From positions 80,503,014 through 80,567,013 of the forward strand of contig CM076849.1 in NCBI GenBank assembly GCA_039519185.1: a stretch of 64,000 bases of DNA. The letters run 5' to 3'. Each line of letters starts with the position of its first letter. Position 1 is the first letter of the stretch. The DNA is from Astragalus membranaceus (Eukaryota; Streptophyta; Magnoliopsida; Fabales; Fabaceae). Position numbers and translations under genes: made by a program. The notes under the pieces are model-generated. The model saw only the letters and a list, made by a program, of their open reading frames with translations, did not search any database and had not been told where the DNA came from. Below, piece by piece: positions 34,453 to 45,035 of the stretch.

Positions 34453-35675
34453 ATATATAGCTACACTCAAAAAATAAAAAATAGATAATAATTTTAGATT
34501 TCACCTATCAAGTAAAATATTATCAACAACTCCATGTGTGTATCTTTGCCCTTATAGAAAACTTGGCACGAATCAACTACACGATATAAGAAAACTTTGC
34601 CCTTAAAGAAAAATTCATTATCTATTCAAAGCTAGAGAAGAATCTATCTCTTGATCTTAAGGGGAAGGGGAAAAGCTAAAGAACTATATTTTATACAATG
34701 TTTACATGTAGAAAATTTCATCTTGATTTCATAAGCCACAAAAGAATAGAGGAAAATCAACTGGGTCTTGTTAGCTGCATATCTTCCCCACATTATAACC
34801 TAATTAATTGAGAAATTCAGAAATAAATGAATCCTTCCAAAAAAATGTGTGTACACTGCATCTATTTATCCCAATGACCAACAGAATATAGGTGTTGACA
34901 AATCAACAACAAATTTTATATGCATGATGGGCCATTCTTAATTTCCAATCAAGAAAAGAACATAATTATTACTACTAGAACTGGAATAATGATTTCAGTG
35001 TTAAATTACCTTGATGTCCAAAAAGATATATCAGAAAGACAAGGCGCTTAGATAACTGCCCCCTCTTCAAAAAAGCCTTCCTTGAAAGGGTTAAGATGAA
35101 CTCTTAGAAAACACAGCTTATGGGCATAAATGACAGAGCTTCTATGCTTTGGATCAAGATTTAGTTCTCCCTTAATTAGTTTATGATAAAAAATGATGAA
35201 GTACTGTCTTTTGATTACATTCAGCAGCTTTTGAAGCCATGAAGCATGAGTATGCCTTACAATCTGGGAAATCTGAAGGAAAAAAAGAAGATGGAATTAG
35301 CATTGCAGTTAAGTTTTGGTGGGGAAACAAAATGAAATGACTGGTCCAATCCTATCTATTGATTCCTATGGGACAAAAGAGAAAGATGAAAAAGCAATGT
35401 TGAAGGAGGGTTGCTAAACTTGGGATCAGAGTAAGTAAGATCGAAAGAAAGTGATCTCAAAAGAAGGGAGGAAGGAACCATTGGGTCTATAATTAAAAGC
35501 AGAGAAAAAAATGAATGAACTAGACTGAATACTTAAATAAGAAAAAACACAAAAAATGTATTTTGTGGGTCTGGGATGCAAATACTTACTTCACATGCGA
35601 TCCAATGCTTCTCTCACAAACCTATTGCATGTGACCCATTAGAGATGAGTGGAATCCAGAAGGCTTTAACCCAAC
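34453..35675. other. Non-coding spacer in CACTA element 2
   Basis: AT-rich sequence with many stops in all frames; I recognise no gene. It separates the captured PPR fragment from the element's own first exon. Confidence 0.55.
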
Positions 35676-35779
35676 TTAAGGGAAGTATAACAGACCATCT
35701 AGAAGACAATGAACAAAGCATTTATTATATAGTATTAGTATATATCCTTTGCTTTTAAAGAATAAATCAAAGCATTTAT

Positions 35780-36261
35780 TATATGTATTCCAAGTAGCCA
35801 AGTTTCTCACTTGCATCCTACGAAACACTACAATAGCATCATCTAAACTCCCACATTTGCTGTACATGTCTATAAGAGCAGTACCCAAGAAAGGTCCAAG
35901 CTCAAAACCATTATCGCGAGTAAAACGATGCATCCGTCTACCCAATTTCACGCTACCCAATTCAGTACAGGCTCTAATCAGGCTCACCAAAAGTGAACTC
36001 ATTTGGTCTCACATTATCAACCAGCATCCTTTCAAATAAATCAAAGGCATCAATTGGTTGCTTATGTTTCACATACCCATCAATCATTGCTGTCCAAGAG
36101 ACAACATTTTTACAAGGCATTTTCTCAAATATCTCCCTTGCAGTGTGCAATTCCCCACAAGCAACAAGCCCAGCAATCACAGTAGTCCAAGAAACCACAT
36201 TTCGAACACGCATTTTATCAAACACCTTACAACCATTATCAAAATTCTCACACGGAAGCAT
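35780..36261 (-). pseudogene. Captured PPR (pentatricopeptide repeat) gene fragment
   Basis: The minus-strand frame shows PLS-type PPR repeats: VFDKMRVRNVVSWTTVIAGL, AREIFEKMPCKNVVSWTAMI, AFDLFERMLVDNVRPNEFT, then GTALIDMYSKCGSLDDAIVV and FRRMQVRNLATWN. One extra T in a T run near 35990 shifts the frame. An acceptor TTCTAG at 36262 and an upstream donor CAG/GTACCC near 36341 suggest it was captured with an intron. PPR proteins bind organelle RNA; this fragment is not functional. It lies inside CACTA element 2, with no second copy in the window. Confidence 0.88.
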
Positions 36262-36341
36262 CTAGAAGTACATGACAGATGTTCATAAACAACCTTGGAA
36301 TGAAATTAAAAAGAAAACCCTAGAAATTAGAAAAATGGGTA

Positions 36342-36640
36342 CCTGAAGAAATGTGAACCAGAGCGACGGTGAGGAAACGGCGACGGTGACGGAAAGTAAA
36401 GGGCGACGACGATGACGGAGAGGAAAGGGCGACGACGGTGACGACAGATTGCGATGTACAGATTGCGAAGAGTGAGAGGAAAGGACGAATAGGATTGCGA
36501 TGTGAGAGAGACGACGGAGAGGAAAGGCGGTGACGGAGAGGAAAGGCGGCGATGGTGACGGGAACGGAGAACGGAGGAAAGGAGGCGCTACGTTACTGAG
36601 AGTGAGCTGTTTCGCAAGCAGTCGTGAATGCGTTTGGCAT
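36342..36640 (-). other. GC-rich exon-like sequence upstream of the PPR fragment
   Basis: On the minus strand a CCGTC/CGCC-rich stretch with repeated TTTCCTCTCCGTC ends in CTTCAG/GTACCC, a donor-like junction leading into the PPR exon. It resembles a 5' leader or first exon taken from a host gene. No protein is recognised. Confidence 0.4.
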
Positions 36641-36892
36641 AGAAAGAGGGAACCGAATAGATAGATACTATTTTAGTACTTTAGAAATCGGGCTAAATAC
36701 CAGTCTGTCTTAAAATATTAAAATTTTTCACTTTTGAAGTCAGGCGTGTTTTCGATTGACTTTAAAACACATGCGCCAGATAAAGTTTTACCTGTTTATT
36801 ACAAGTTTGCCACCGTGTCTACTTATCAAGTCACGCGTCTGAGAGCCTGACTTTAAATGTCTAATTCTTTTCCTAATTTTGCACTAGTGGAA

Positions 36893-39312
36893 GAAAGGCT
36901 AAGCTTGCCAAGCAGCAAGCAAGGGAATTGTCACAGGTACAATTAACTTCTACCTCGGTACCAGAAGATTTTTCGAGCGAAGAGGAAGAAATGGCTGATC
37001 CTCCACCTCCACCAAGACGTACTCTAGGTGACTTCGGGAGAAGAAATCAAGGTGCCCAAGATTTAGCATTTCAACCAGCGGGCGTGGGCCAGTTTGACAT
37101 CAAATCTTCTGTCCTCACTGCCCTTAAATCAGAGCAGTTCTCTGGGTCTGATGCTGAAGACCCCAACCAACATCTCTTCCAATTTTATGAGATATGTGGT
37201 ACTACACACCCTGAGGGGGTGACTGATAATGCAAAGAAGGTACGTCTGTTTCCATTCACCCTAACGGGCAGGGCGAAAGATTGGTTTAACACTCTCCCAG
37301 GGACCGTCAACACTTGGAATGACCTCGAGAATAAGTTCTTGGAGCGATTCTTCCCTGTGTCCAAGTTTATAAGGAAAAGAGCTGAAATCTCTAACTTCAC
37401 TCAAGGGGAGTCAGAGTCGTTGTATGATTCTTGGGAGAGATTCAAATTGTTGCTCAAAAAGTGTCTGGGGCATGGTATAGATGACTTCTTACAGCTGCAA
37501 ACTTTCTGTCATGGTTTGAGACCTCAGACAAGAATGATGTTAGATGCCTCGGCTGGAGGATCTTTGGGTACAGAGACTTGGGAGGAAGCAAGGCAGCTAG
37601 TAGAAGACATGGCCTCCAATGAATACAGAATTCAGAATGATCGGGGAGGTATAGGTAAAAAGGGTGTGTTGGAACTGGATTCAAACAGTGTAGTGTTAAC
37701 CCAGCAGAAATTAATGTCCATGCAGATTGAGGCCCTCACCAAGCAACTGGCTGCAGCTTGTGAGGTTGGGTCAAAAAGTCAAGCAACCGCCCAAGCAGTG
37801 CAAACAGGTGGGTGCATTTATTGTGGCATAGAAGCCCATGAAGGAGATTGTGCAACTCAAGGAGAGGCAATAGAACAGGCCAATTATATGGGAAATTTCC
37901 AAAAACAAGGTGGGAACCCTTATTCCAACACCTACAATCCTGGGTGGAGGAATCATCCCAACTTCTCTTGGAAAAACAATGAGGCCTCAGGTTCCCAACA
38001 GCAGTCTCAGACACCTAATCAACAACAAAAACCCCCTTTTCGGTTAGAAGATGCGTTGACACAGTTTATGCAGATGACCAAAAACACCTTCCAGTCCCAA
38101 GAGCAGGTAATGATAAACATGGGAAAGAACCATGAAGCATCAATGAAGAACTTGGAGACCCAAATTGGTCAACTGTCGAAGCAATTAGCTGACAAGTCTA
38201 ATGGTCGTTTCCCTGCAAACATTGTGGATAACCCCAAGAATGAGAACTGCAATGCTATCTCGCTAAGAAGCGGTAAAGAGTTGAGACCCGTTGAGGTAGC
38301 CAAGTACAAACCTAGGGAGAAATTGGAAAAAGAAAATGAGGTGGTTGAAAAAGAAGGAGAAACAGGAAGTGAGAAAAATAAGGGGGAGGCAAGAGAGGAG
38401 ATCCAAGAGATACCAGCATACATGAAATTGCCCTACCCCCTATTACCCAAGAAGAAAGAGAAGGAGGAGCAATTCTCCAAGTTTAGGGAAATTTTCTCGC
38501 GTCTCCAAATCAACATTCCTTTCGCAGAGGCATTAGAGCAAATGCGAAAGTTCATGAAGGAATTGTTGACTAAGAAGAGGAGGTTTAAGGATGAAGAAAT
38601 CGTGGCTCTCTCCGAGGAGTGTAGTGCCATAATCCAAAACAAGCTTCCTCAGAAGTTGAAGGATCCTGGGAGCTTCACCCTCCCGTGCAAAATTGGTGAA
38701 GAAAAGGTTGATAAAGCACTTTGTGATTTGGGGGCAAGCATAAACTTAATGCCCCTAGCCATGTGGAGAAAACTGGGCGGAGGAGAAGTGAAACCATCCA
38801 CCATGATCTTGCGTCTTGCTGACAGGTCCATCAGGAACCTTTATAGGATTGTGGAGGATGTCTTGGTCAAGGTTGGCAAGTTCCTCTTCCCAGCGGACTT
38901 TGTAATTTTGCAACTGGATGGGGGTACAGATGTCAAAAGCTCCATGAATGGGGACAATGACGTTCCTTTCATTCTGGGAAGACCCTTCCTGGCTACCAGT
39001 AGGGCAGTAATTGATGTGGCTGAAGGGACGGTGAAATTCAGGGTCCAAGATGAAGTGGTGACCTTCAATGTGCTTGAGTCCACCGCCCCAATGAAGAGAA
39101 AAGAAGAATGCCACTGCATTGAGACCATTAATTCCAAGATGGTTAGGAAAAAAATCTACCACCCAACCTGTGAGAAGCCACATGCTGTTTGGAAGGACCT
39201 GAAGGAAGCTACAAGTACATCTGGTAAGAATTATAAGATGGAAGTGGAGTATGCCAAGGGAGTGCTGAAAGAGGCACTGAAAAAGCTGAGTGCTCCACCG
39301 GAGCCAAACTGA
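36893..39312 (+). CDS. Athila-type gag-protease, main part
   Basis: This frame resumes the gag interrupted at 32831 and runs open for about 806 codons. It contains the gag core (FSGSDAEDPNQHLFQFYEIC, LFPFTLTGRAKDWFNTLP), a zinc-knuckle-like CIYCGIEAHEGDC near 37814, and the Athila phrase CNAISLRSGKEL. It then has AYMKLPYPLLPKKKEKEEQF and an aspartic protease with its active site in ALCDLGASINLMPL near 38710, followed by the flap and C-terminal half (PFILGRPFLATSRAVIDV). It ends with a stop at 39312 without any RT. Gag packages the RNA and the protease matures the particle. Apart from the nested CACTA insertion the frame looks undamaged. Confidence 0.92.
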
Positions 39313-39694
39313 GTCATCTTCTGACAACCGTCAAGCTAGTGACGTTAAAGAAGCGCTGAGTGGGAGGCAACCCACTGTGAGGTAACAAGTCTTTAATTAA
39401 GTTTACTTTTAAGTTTTAGTTTACTTTTTATGCAAAAAAAATAAATAAATTTGGGTGCTGCTACTTCCGCATCACAACAGGGAGGGATTTTTAAAAGAAA
39501 AATGCCAAAAAATTGTTTCTGGCTGTTTTCGCGTCGCGACCCCCTTGTATCGCGTCGCGATGAGGCGAAAATTTTCAAGAAAAACGGTTTCTGTCTCGTA
39601 TTGCGTCGCGATGAAGACGGGCCGCGTCGCGATACGACGAGATTTTGCCTAAATTGGTTGTATAAATGCCTGCATGAACTTTTTGGTTGCTAGC
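39313..39694 (+). other. Post-gag region of the Athila-type element
   Basis: GAAGCGCTGAGTGGGAGGC (39349-39367), continuing into AACCCA, matches the conserved motif found after pol in Athila elements, so pol has been deleted. Positions 39525-39640 hold four TCGCGA motifs (GCGTCGCGACC, GCGTCGCGATG and variants), and TATAAAT lies at 39661. A polypurine tract is not obvious. Confidence 0.6.
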
Positions 39695-40856
39695 CTGGGG
39701 AATTAGCATAGGTTTTAGATAATTGTATTAGGAGTTCAATTTGTAAGTTATTCTCCATATTTCTGGTGCTATATTTTAATAGAAGACCTCCAGGTGTTGT
39801 GGCATCAACTGGCGAACAAGACACTTGCCCAGTGGTGCAAAACAGTTGGAGGATTGGTTTTTGAAGACCATCGCGTCGCGGCCAGGAGGACTCCCGTCGC
39901 GATGGAAGCAAGAAAATGGAAGAAAATGTTTCTGTCTGATTTTGCGTCGCGACCCTTCACTTTTCAGCAGCATCGCGTCGCGATTGTATCGTGTCGCGTC
40001 GTGATGGAGCCCAGAAATTAGGGTTTTAATCAAGTTTCAGCGAAATAACGAGGGGTTGGTCATTGGAGCCCAGCCAGACGTCTTGGAGCAGCAGGGAAGT
40101 GCGATTTTGGAGCTTTTCACCACTTGGGAACGAGGGTTGAAGGTTCCTATGTCTATCTTTACTTGTATTGCTTTCTCTACTCTAGTTATGTCTCTATTCA
40201 CCATGTGTAACTAATTTTCTAAGATTAGGGAGAGATGATTCTCCCCGAGCCTATGTTATGGATACTTTGTTATGGTTAATACAATTAGTTGTTTGAATTA
40301 TCATAAGTCTATGCCTCTGATTGTAATGCTTTATAGTTACATATGATAATTATAACGATCTAGGTTATGTGGTCGCATAGGGATATGGGTTGCATGCTGG
40401 ATATGGGGTATTAGATCATGTACTTGTGATCACCATAGGAATATGGGGTTGGATGCAAGAATTCTCTATTTCTTAAGTTTATTGCTTTACCGGTTGGCAT
40501 GATTCACCTAAGGAATTAGGGTAACTCAATTAGGTAAAAGGGGTTCTGAGGCAAGGAATTGTCCTTAACCTACTATAGTGAATTGAATCTGGTAGTTCAA
40601 ACAATTAATCTGTAATTAGCCGAAGGTTCATAAGATAGGTGAGGGGAGAGGATTCGACCCCTAATCGCTTTCTCTCATTATTTCAACAACAGTTTTTACT
40701 TTCGCGTTATTCAATTACAAATGAATCCAATTTTCACAATCTAGAATTAATAAAATTTGCTATTGTTACAACACGCAATCCCTGTGGAATCGACCGGTAT
40801 TTACTGTAAATTTATTACTTGCAACGTTTTCAGTACACTTGCTGAATTTCTTAACA
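39695..40856 (+). repeat. 3' LTR of the Athila-type element, 5' edge missing
   Basis: Similarity to the 5' LTR starts at CTGGGGAATTAGCATAGG and runs to TTCTTAACA at 40856. The first 81 bp of the 5' LTR have no counterpart here. It also lacks about 26 bp in the TCGCGA zone. Scattered substitutions show that the insertion is clearly older than the Tekay-type element at 15781. Confidence 0.88.
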
Positions 40857-40861
40857 ACCTG

Positions 40862-41047
40862 CCGCAGCAGCATTACAGTGGTGGATTTCAGCAGTGGCCT
40901 CAACAACAGTATGCACCCCAATATTCCCAACAGTATGTACCTCAGCCATACCAGCATCCATACCAGCAGCCGCAGCAGCAGTCACCCCCACCAGCCAAAC
41001 CAGGACCCCCAGCGGCGGTCACCCCAGCAGCCCCACATCGATCTTAA
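40862..41047 (+). pseudogene. C-terminus of the CACTA 1 transposase, continued
   Basis: After the Athila-type element and the duplicated ACCTG, the transposase frame continues with a Pro/Gln/Tyr-rich tail (FQQWPQQQYAPQYSQQYVPQ) and ends in TAA at 41045-41047. The frame matches the one that is cut at 31333. Confidence 0.85.
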
Positions 41048-41364
41048 TAATATCAATTTGATTAGTGTTTTTATTGCATCTGATGATACTTATTATCATG
41101 GTGATGAGTCAGACCATCAGCCACCCCAATAGCTTTGGATTATTTTATTTTGTTGTATGAATATATTTTTAATTGTATGGATATTTTTTTGTTGTATGGA
41201 TATTTATTTAAATTAATGATTAATTTTCATTCCTAATTTTTATTTTTTTAAATAGTAAATTAATTAATTATTAAATTTTATTTTTTATCAATAATTAAAG
41301 TTTTTAATAAAATAATCAATTAAAGTTTTTAATAAAATAATATTAATTTTTAAAAAAAAAAGAA
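41048..41364. other. AT-rich 3' untranslated part of CACTA 1
   Basis: Low-complexity A/T sequence between the transposase stop and the subterminal repeats. No gene is seen. Confidence 0.6.
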
Positions 41365-41657
41365 AACGTTTTTTCCGGCGGATTTGTGGACTTTCCGGCA
41401 GATACTCCGCCGGAAATTTCCGGCAGATTTGTGGACTTTCCGGCGGATAAATTCATACAATTTTTTTTTTGGATTTTTCGGCTGATTATCCGCCAGAAAT
41501 TTTCGGCGGATGTTTCGGCCCCACGAAATCCGCCGGAAACCGTTTGCTGCGAGCTGGCTACCGGCGCCAAAAATCTGCCGGAAAGTCCACATTTTGGCGG
41601 ATTTATGGCTTTTCCGGCGGATTTTGCCCGCCGAAAAGTCCAGTTTTTCTTGTAGTG
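41365..41657 (+). repeat. Subterminal repeats and right terminal inverted repeat of CACTA 1
   Basis: At least ten copies of TTTCCGGCGGA, TCCGCCGGAAA and close variants in both orientations precede TTTTTCTTGTAGTG. Subterminal arrays of this kind are binding sites for CACTA transposition proteins. Confidence 0.88.
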
Positions 41658-42551
41658 TCTCTCAACGCGCATTCTCACACAGAAACCCTTCTCACTCTCT
41701 TAACGTTCTGATGTCATCTCATTTCTGAGTTGAGTTTGTCTCCCTCTCTCTCATTCCTCACTTGTGGCTTCGAGTTGAATAGTGCCGGTTACGAGAAAGA
41801 GAAAAGAACGAGAAAGTAAGTTGAAACCCTTCTCATTTGTGGCTTCGAGTTATGTTATCATTTCTGAGTTCTGAGTTTTGCTATTATTTTTTCTAACCCT
41901 TCTCAGAAGCCATTGCTCTATTTTTCTCTGCACTGAAAGAAGACAAAGCACATCACCGCCATCGTTTTGTTCTGTTTAAGAAGGCAAGTCACTTGTTTGT
42001 TTAAATGCCTAAATGAATACAATCTCACCTACGTTTCATTCTGTTTTGTGAACTTTGTTAACAGTGATTTGGAACCGTATTTCGTTCATTCGTTCTGTTG
42101 ATGACTGCTGATTGTTTTTACTCTCTTTGTTACATTCTTTGTTAGTTTGGTATTTTAATAGATTTGGAAACCAACACAGCACAAGGTCCTGAAACTTGTG
42201 GTCTTAGATAGCTGGTTTTTTGGCTGACCAGGATATTTATTATTGCTTAGAAAAACTCGTTTAAGGTGTATATTCTTTAATTCACCTTTTATTAAGTTGC
42301 ATTATGTTAAATGAGTTATATCTTGTAACTGTTACTGCTGAAATGCTGATAAATTCTGCAATGCAAACATTTTTATAGTGATTTTTCTCTCCTATGGTCT
42401 GGGCACAATTTTGCACTATACATAAAGATTGATTGTTTGTAGGCTAACATTCTCTCCCACCTAGAGTTATTGATTAAAAGTTATTGATTGTTGGCATGCT
42501 GATGGATGTTGAATTTCTGCATAGTTAGTAAATAATAAATTTCGGTCTAAT
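41658..42551 (+). other. Leader-like region before a CACTA gene fragment
   Basis: The left part is CT-rich (TCTCACTCTC, CCCTCTCTCTCATTCC) with GAGAAAGTAAG/TTG and GAAGGCAAGTCAC junction-like motifs, as in a 5' leader. The rest is AT-rich. No protein is recognised. Confidence 0.45.
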
Positions 42552-42801
42552 ATGGATAGAAAGTGGATGTCTGCCAATCGTCTGTCAAAAGAATATGCCG
42601 ATGGAGTGGAATATTTTGTGAACATTGTTGTTCGACGTTTAGGAACTTCTAGTAAGTTCAAATGTCCTTGTATAAGTTGTTGTTATGCCAATCAAGTTAC
42701 TGCAGTTGAGTTGGAAAGACATTTAAAGGCCAACGAGTGGGCATCTGGGTCTACTATTAGTCTTTTAGACTTTCACTTGGGATGGGAATCGAAGAACAAA
42801 T
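42552..42801 (+). pseudogene. Transposase-associated domain fragment of a further CACTA gene
   Basis: The frame begins MDRKWMSANRLSKEYADGVE, with the Cys pairs in KCPCISCC and a truncated end at LGWESKNK. This is the TNP2-type transposase-associated zinc domain. The transposase core does not follow; an unrelated segment does, and then Ulp1-type exons. It is a remnant. Confidence 0.8.
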
Positions 42802-42802
42802 A

Positions 42803-43045
42803 GAATTATCCTTCGCGCCAGCCTATTCGCTTTGGTCGGTCTCATAGTGGAAGGCTACCACGTGATGATTCAAGATTCGTGGTAGGCGTAGGAGCTGGGC
42901 GAAGCGGTACTTTTTTCTTTCTCTTTTAAGCCGGATCTAAAATGAAAAGTGGGCTCATATCGTATGCCTGCTTGACCTACTTGACGAAAGGGAACGAACT
43001 TGGCTTCGTTTCCGGGTTTATGGATTGGATTCAGTCAGCCTATTC
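42803..43045 (+). other. Segment of different base composition, possibly organelle-derived
   Basis: The text between the two transposon gene parts (CCAGCCTATTCGCTTTGGTC through GGGTTTATGGATTGGATTC) is more GC-balanced than its neighbours. Its style recalls plant mitochondrial intergenic DNA. CAGCCTATTC occurs at both ends (near 42820 and 43038). I cannot confirm the origin from the sequence alone. Confidence 0.3.
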
Positions 43046-43221
43046 ACAGATAAGCAACATAATGCTCGATAACAACATACTTAATTCTAAAAACATCACT
43101 ATCTTTTGCTTGCAAGAACATAAAGAAACATACATCAGGTATTATTATTATTATCATCATTATTAATATTATTACTATTATTATTATTTGTTAATTTATT
43201 TGTATACATTTTAACTATAGG

Positions 43222-43472
43222 TATTTGTACCATGAGATTATGATCCCCATGGAACGAACACAAATATTTATCTTCTTGTGCCCCGAAAATACTTTTCTAC
43301 ACAACATCCGCTTTGACAAAAGCATGTCACAAGCCAAAATTGAAGAGTTGAAGAAAGCATGTAAAGCAAACAAGGAAGCGGTAAAAGCCTATATCGATAG
43401 ACGCTTGGCTTTGGCACATGAAAGCACCTGTGATTGCTTGTTTTTGGCACCCATCAACTTAGCGTAAGAAAT

Positions 43473-43550
<78 letters not shown>

Positions 43551-44283
43551 CGTGTTTGTGAAATATCTGTTATTTATTTGGTTATTCAAATTTTTTGTAG
43601 GAAACATTGGGTATTGTTGGTACTTGATCCTAAAAGAGATAGAATTTTCTATTTGGATTCGTGTCATGGTCATTATAGAAACCACCCCAAGATATATGAA
43701 AGGAATATTTGAAAGGTGTGTATTTAGATACATCGCATATTTCATCATTTAAATTATGTATGTATTTTGATTAATTAATATAGTTATATGTATGATGTTT
43801 CAGTTGTTTGACAACTTATTGGGGATCGAATGAGGTCAGAGCTACAGATGGGAATGGGAACAGTAAAACAAAATGGATAATAATAAAGGTAAGTTTATAA
43901 TCAATATTCTTATCCATGTAATTGCTCGCATTTTAATAATTAATTGTTATTTTGATTTCTAGTGTCCCAGACAGCCAAACAATGATGACTGTGGGTACTA
44001 CGTAATGAAGTTTATGAAGGATATAATCACTCACAACCAAATAGAAATTCCAGTAGATGTATGTAATTTATATAGTTTGTTTTTTGACAAGTAATTCCAT
44101 ATCTAGCATTTAACCACTTAATTCTAAGTTTATTTTATTTTATTTTATTTTTGCAGTATTTTCCTGGAAACGCGATTGGAGCTCCATTTTTTGATGACCA
44201 ACTTACTGAGATCAAGAGAGATTGGTGTTGTCATGTTGCCAGTTTGACTAATGAAAATCGAAATTCATGTAATTTTGGTTAGC
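43222..44283 (+). pseudogene. Ulp1-like cysteine protease (C48) gene of a CACTA element
   Basis: At least five exons with GT/AG borders can be followed: 43222 to about 43464 (IFLCPENTFLHNIRF); about 43601-43714 (HWVLLVLDPKRDRIFYLDS, with catalytic-type His and Asp); about 43802-43889 (WGSNEVRATDGNG); 43963-44058 (CPRQPNNDDCGYYVMKFM, with the Gln and catalytic Cys of Ulp1 proteases); and 44157-44283. One extra base near 43705 breaks the frame. Ulp1-type proteases remove SUMO-like modifiers and are often carried by plant CACTA and Mutator elements. A CT/AT microsatellite lies in one intron. Confidence 0.8.
43471..43549. repeat. CT then AT microsatellite
   Basis: A (CT)n run directly followed by an (AT)n run inside an intron of the Ulp1-like gene. 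Confidence 0.95.
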
Positions 44284-44388
44284 TTGTTTTTTGTTCCTCA
44301 CATTGGGTGTCATGTCATTTTGGTTGTCTATGTTGACATTTATATTTTGGTTAATGTGTTGGTACTTTGTTGATATGTAAATATATGT

Positions 44389-44392
44389 ATAA

Positions 44393-44456
<64 letters not shown>

Positions 44457-44464
44457 GTATGTAT
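44389..44464. repeat. GTATAT hexanucleotide array
   Basis: About ten perfect copies of TATATG in tandem, ending in GTATGTATGTATAT. Confidence 0.95.
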
Positions 44465-44539
44465 ATTAAATGGATTTATAAGTTTGTTAGTTGGAATTTG
44501 ATTTGCAATTGGATGTTGATTTGAAATTTGGTTCATATT

Positions 44540-44678
44540 CCCGTGCTTTTTGTATTTTTGATTTTTGTTTTTTAATGAAATAGGGGGAGTACTCTTTCCT
44601 TCTAGTTGTTTTTATCCCTAAGGAGGGTTTTGCATCAGAAGGTTTTAACGAGGCTCCTTTCCCTTTTGTTTAAAAAAA
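44540..44678 (+). mobile_element. 5'-truncated LINE-type insertion with poly(A) and target duplication
   Basis: A 139-bp insertion ends TTTTGTTTAAAAAAA and is flanked by AAATTTGGTTCATATT at 44524-44539 and again at 44679-44694. A poly(A) tail plus a target duplication of about 16 bp is the mark of target-primed reverse transcription. The text GGGTTTTGCATCAGAAGGTT fits a plant LINE 3' untranslated region. Confidence 0.75.
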
Positions 44679-44794
44679 AAATTTGGTTCATATTGGTTGT
44701 TGAGTTGATATTGGTTGTTGTTGGTTTATGAATATGAGAGTAGGGAAGTGCTTCAAAATAATGGAAACATGAATTTTTTTATAAAAAAACATAG

Positions 44795-45035
44795 AATAAG
44801 GAGTGCTGGCAGTAATAAGCGCTCCTTATTGTCAGATGCGCTAAGACCAAAAGGAGCGCTTGTTACTGCGAGCGCTCCTGATTGTCAAGTGCGCTAAGAC
44901 CAAAAGGAGCGTTTGTTACTGTGAGCGCTCCTGATTGTCAACTGTAAAAGGAGCGCTTGTTACTGCGACCGCCCCTGATTGTCAAGTGCGCTAAGACCAA
45001 AAGGAGCGTTTTTCTTGCGAGCGCTCCCGTTTCTT
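44795..45035 (+). repeat. Palindromic AGGAGCGCT/AGCGCTCCT cluster
   Basis: Four to five units of about 53 bp (GCGCTAAGACCAAAAGGAGC, TTGTTACTG, GAGCGCTCCTGATTGTCA) each contain the inverted pair AGGAGCGCT...AGCGCTCCT around a 10-base loop. Such clusters are usual in CACTA subterminal zones, and this one follows the Ulp1-like gene. No terminal CACTA motif is found right after it. Confidence 0.8.

Larger units (their letters stand above)
32832..36889 (-). mobile_element. CACTA element 2, 4058 bp, with transposase remnants and captured PPR fragment
   Basis: The ends are CACTAGTGCAAAAA (left) and the inverse TTTTGCACTAGTG (right), with a 3-bp target duplication GAA (32829-32831 and 36890-36892), as expected for CACTA elements. 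Subterminal zones (32860-33130, 36735-36865) are filled with TTAAAGTCAGGC and GCCTGACTTTAAA motifs. Inside, on the minus strand, lie a PPR gene fragment, the first exon of a TNP2-type gene and a last exon. It lacks the transposase core, so it is non-autonomous. It belongs to the same family as 50567-57779. Confidence 0.92.
31334..40856 (+). mobile_element. Athila-type gag-protease-only retrotransposon
   Basis: Its LTRs are at 31334-32596 and 39695-40856, with a perfect target duplication ACCTG (31329-31333 and 40857-40861). A tRNA-Asp-type PBS is at 32603, and a long gag-protease frame carries a nested CACTA insertion. After the gag-protease stop (39312) the sequence goes directly to the GCGCTGAGTGGGAGGCAACC motif, which in Athila elements lies after pol; RT, RNase H and integrase are absent. 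It is therefore non-autonomous. It interrupts the C-terminal coding region of the CACTA 1 transposase, and removing it restores that frame. Confidence 0.9.
26988..41657 (+). mobile_element. CACTA element 1 (En/Spm-type), decayed, with nested elements
   Basis: It carries a TNP2-type transposase gene starting at 26988. The right end ends TTTTTCTTGTAGTG (41644-41657), the inverse of the classical CACTACAAGAAAAA. The last 300 bp carry many TTCCGGCGGA/TCCGCCGGAAA subterminal repeats. No matching left terminus was found upstream of 26988, so the left end is either deleted or highly diverged; the start given is the transposase start. An Athila-type element (31334-40856) inserted in the last part of the gene. 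Confidence 0.8.

Noticed and set aside
41343..41728. Open frames on both strands rich in Pro/Ala/Gly
   Set aside because: They arise from TCCGCCGGAAA subterminal repeats of CACTA 1.
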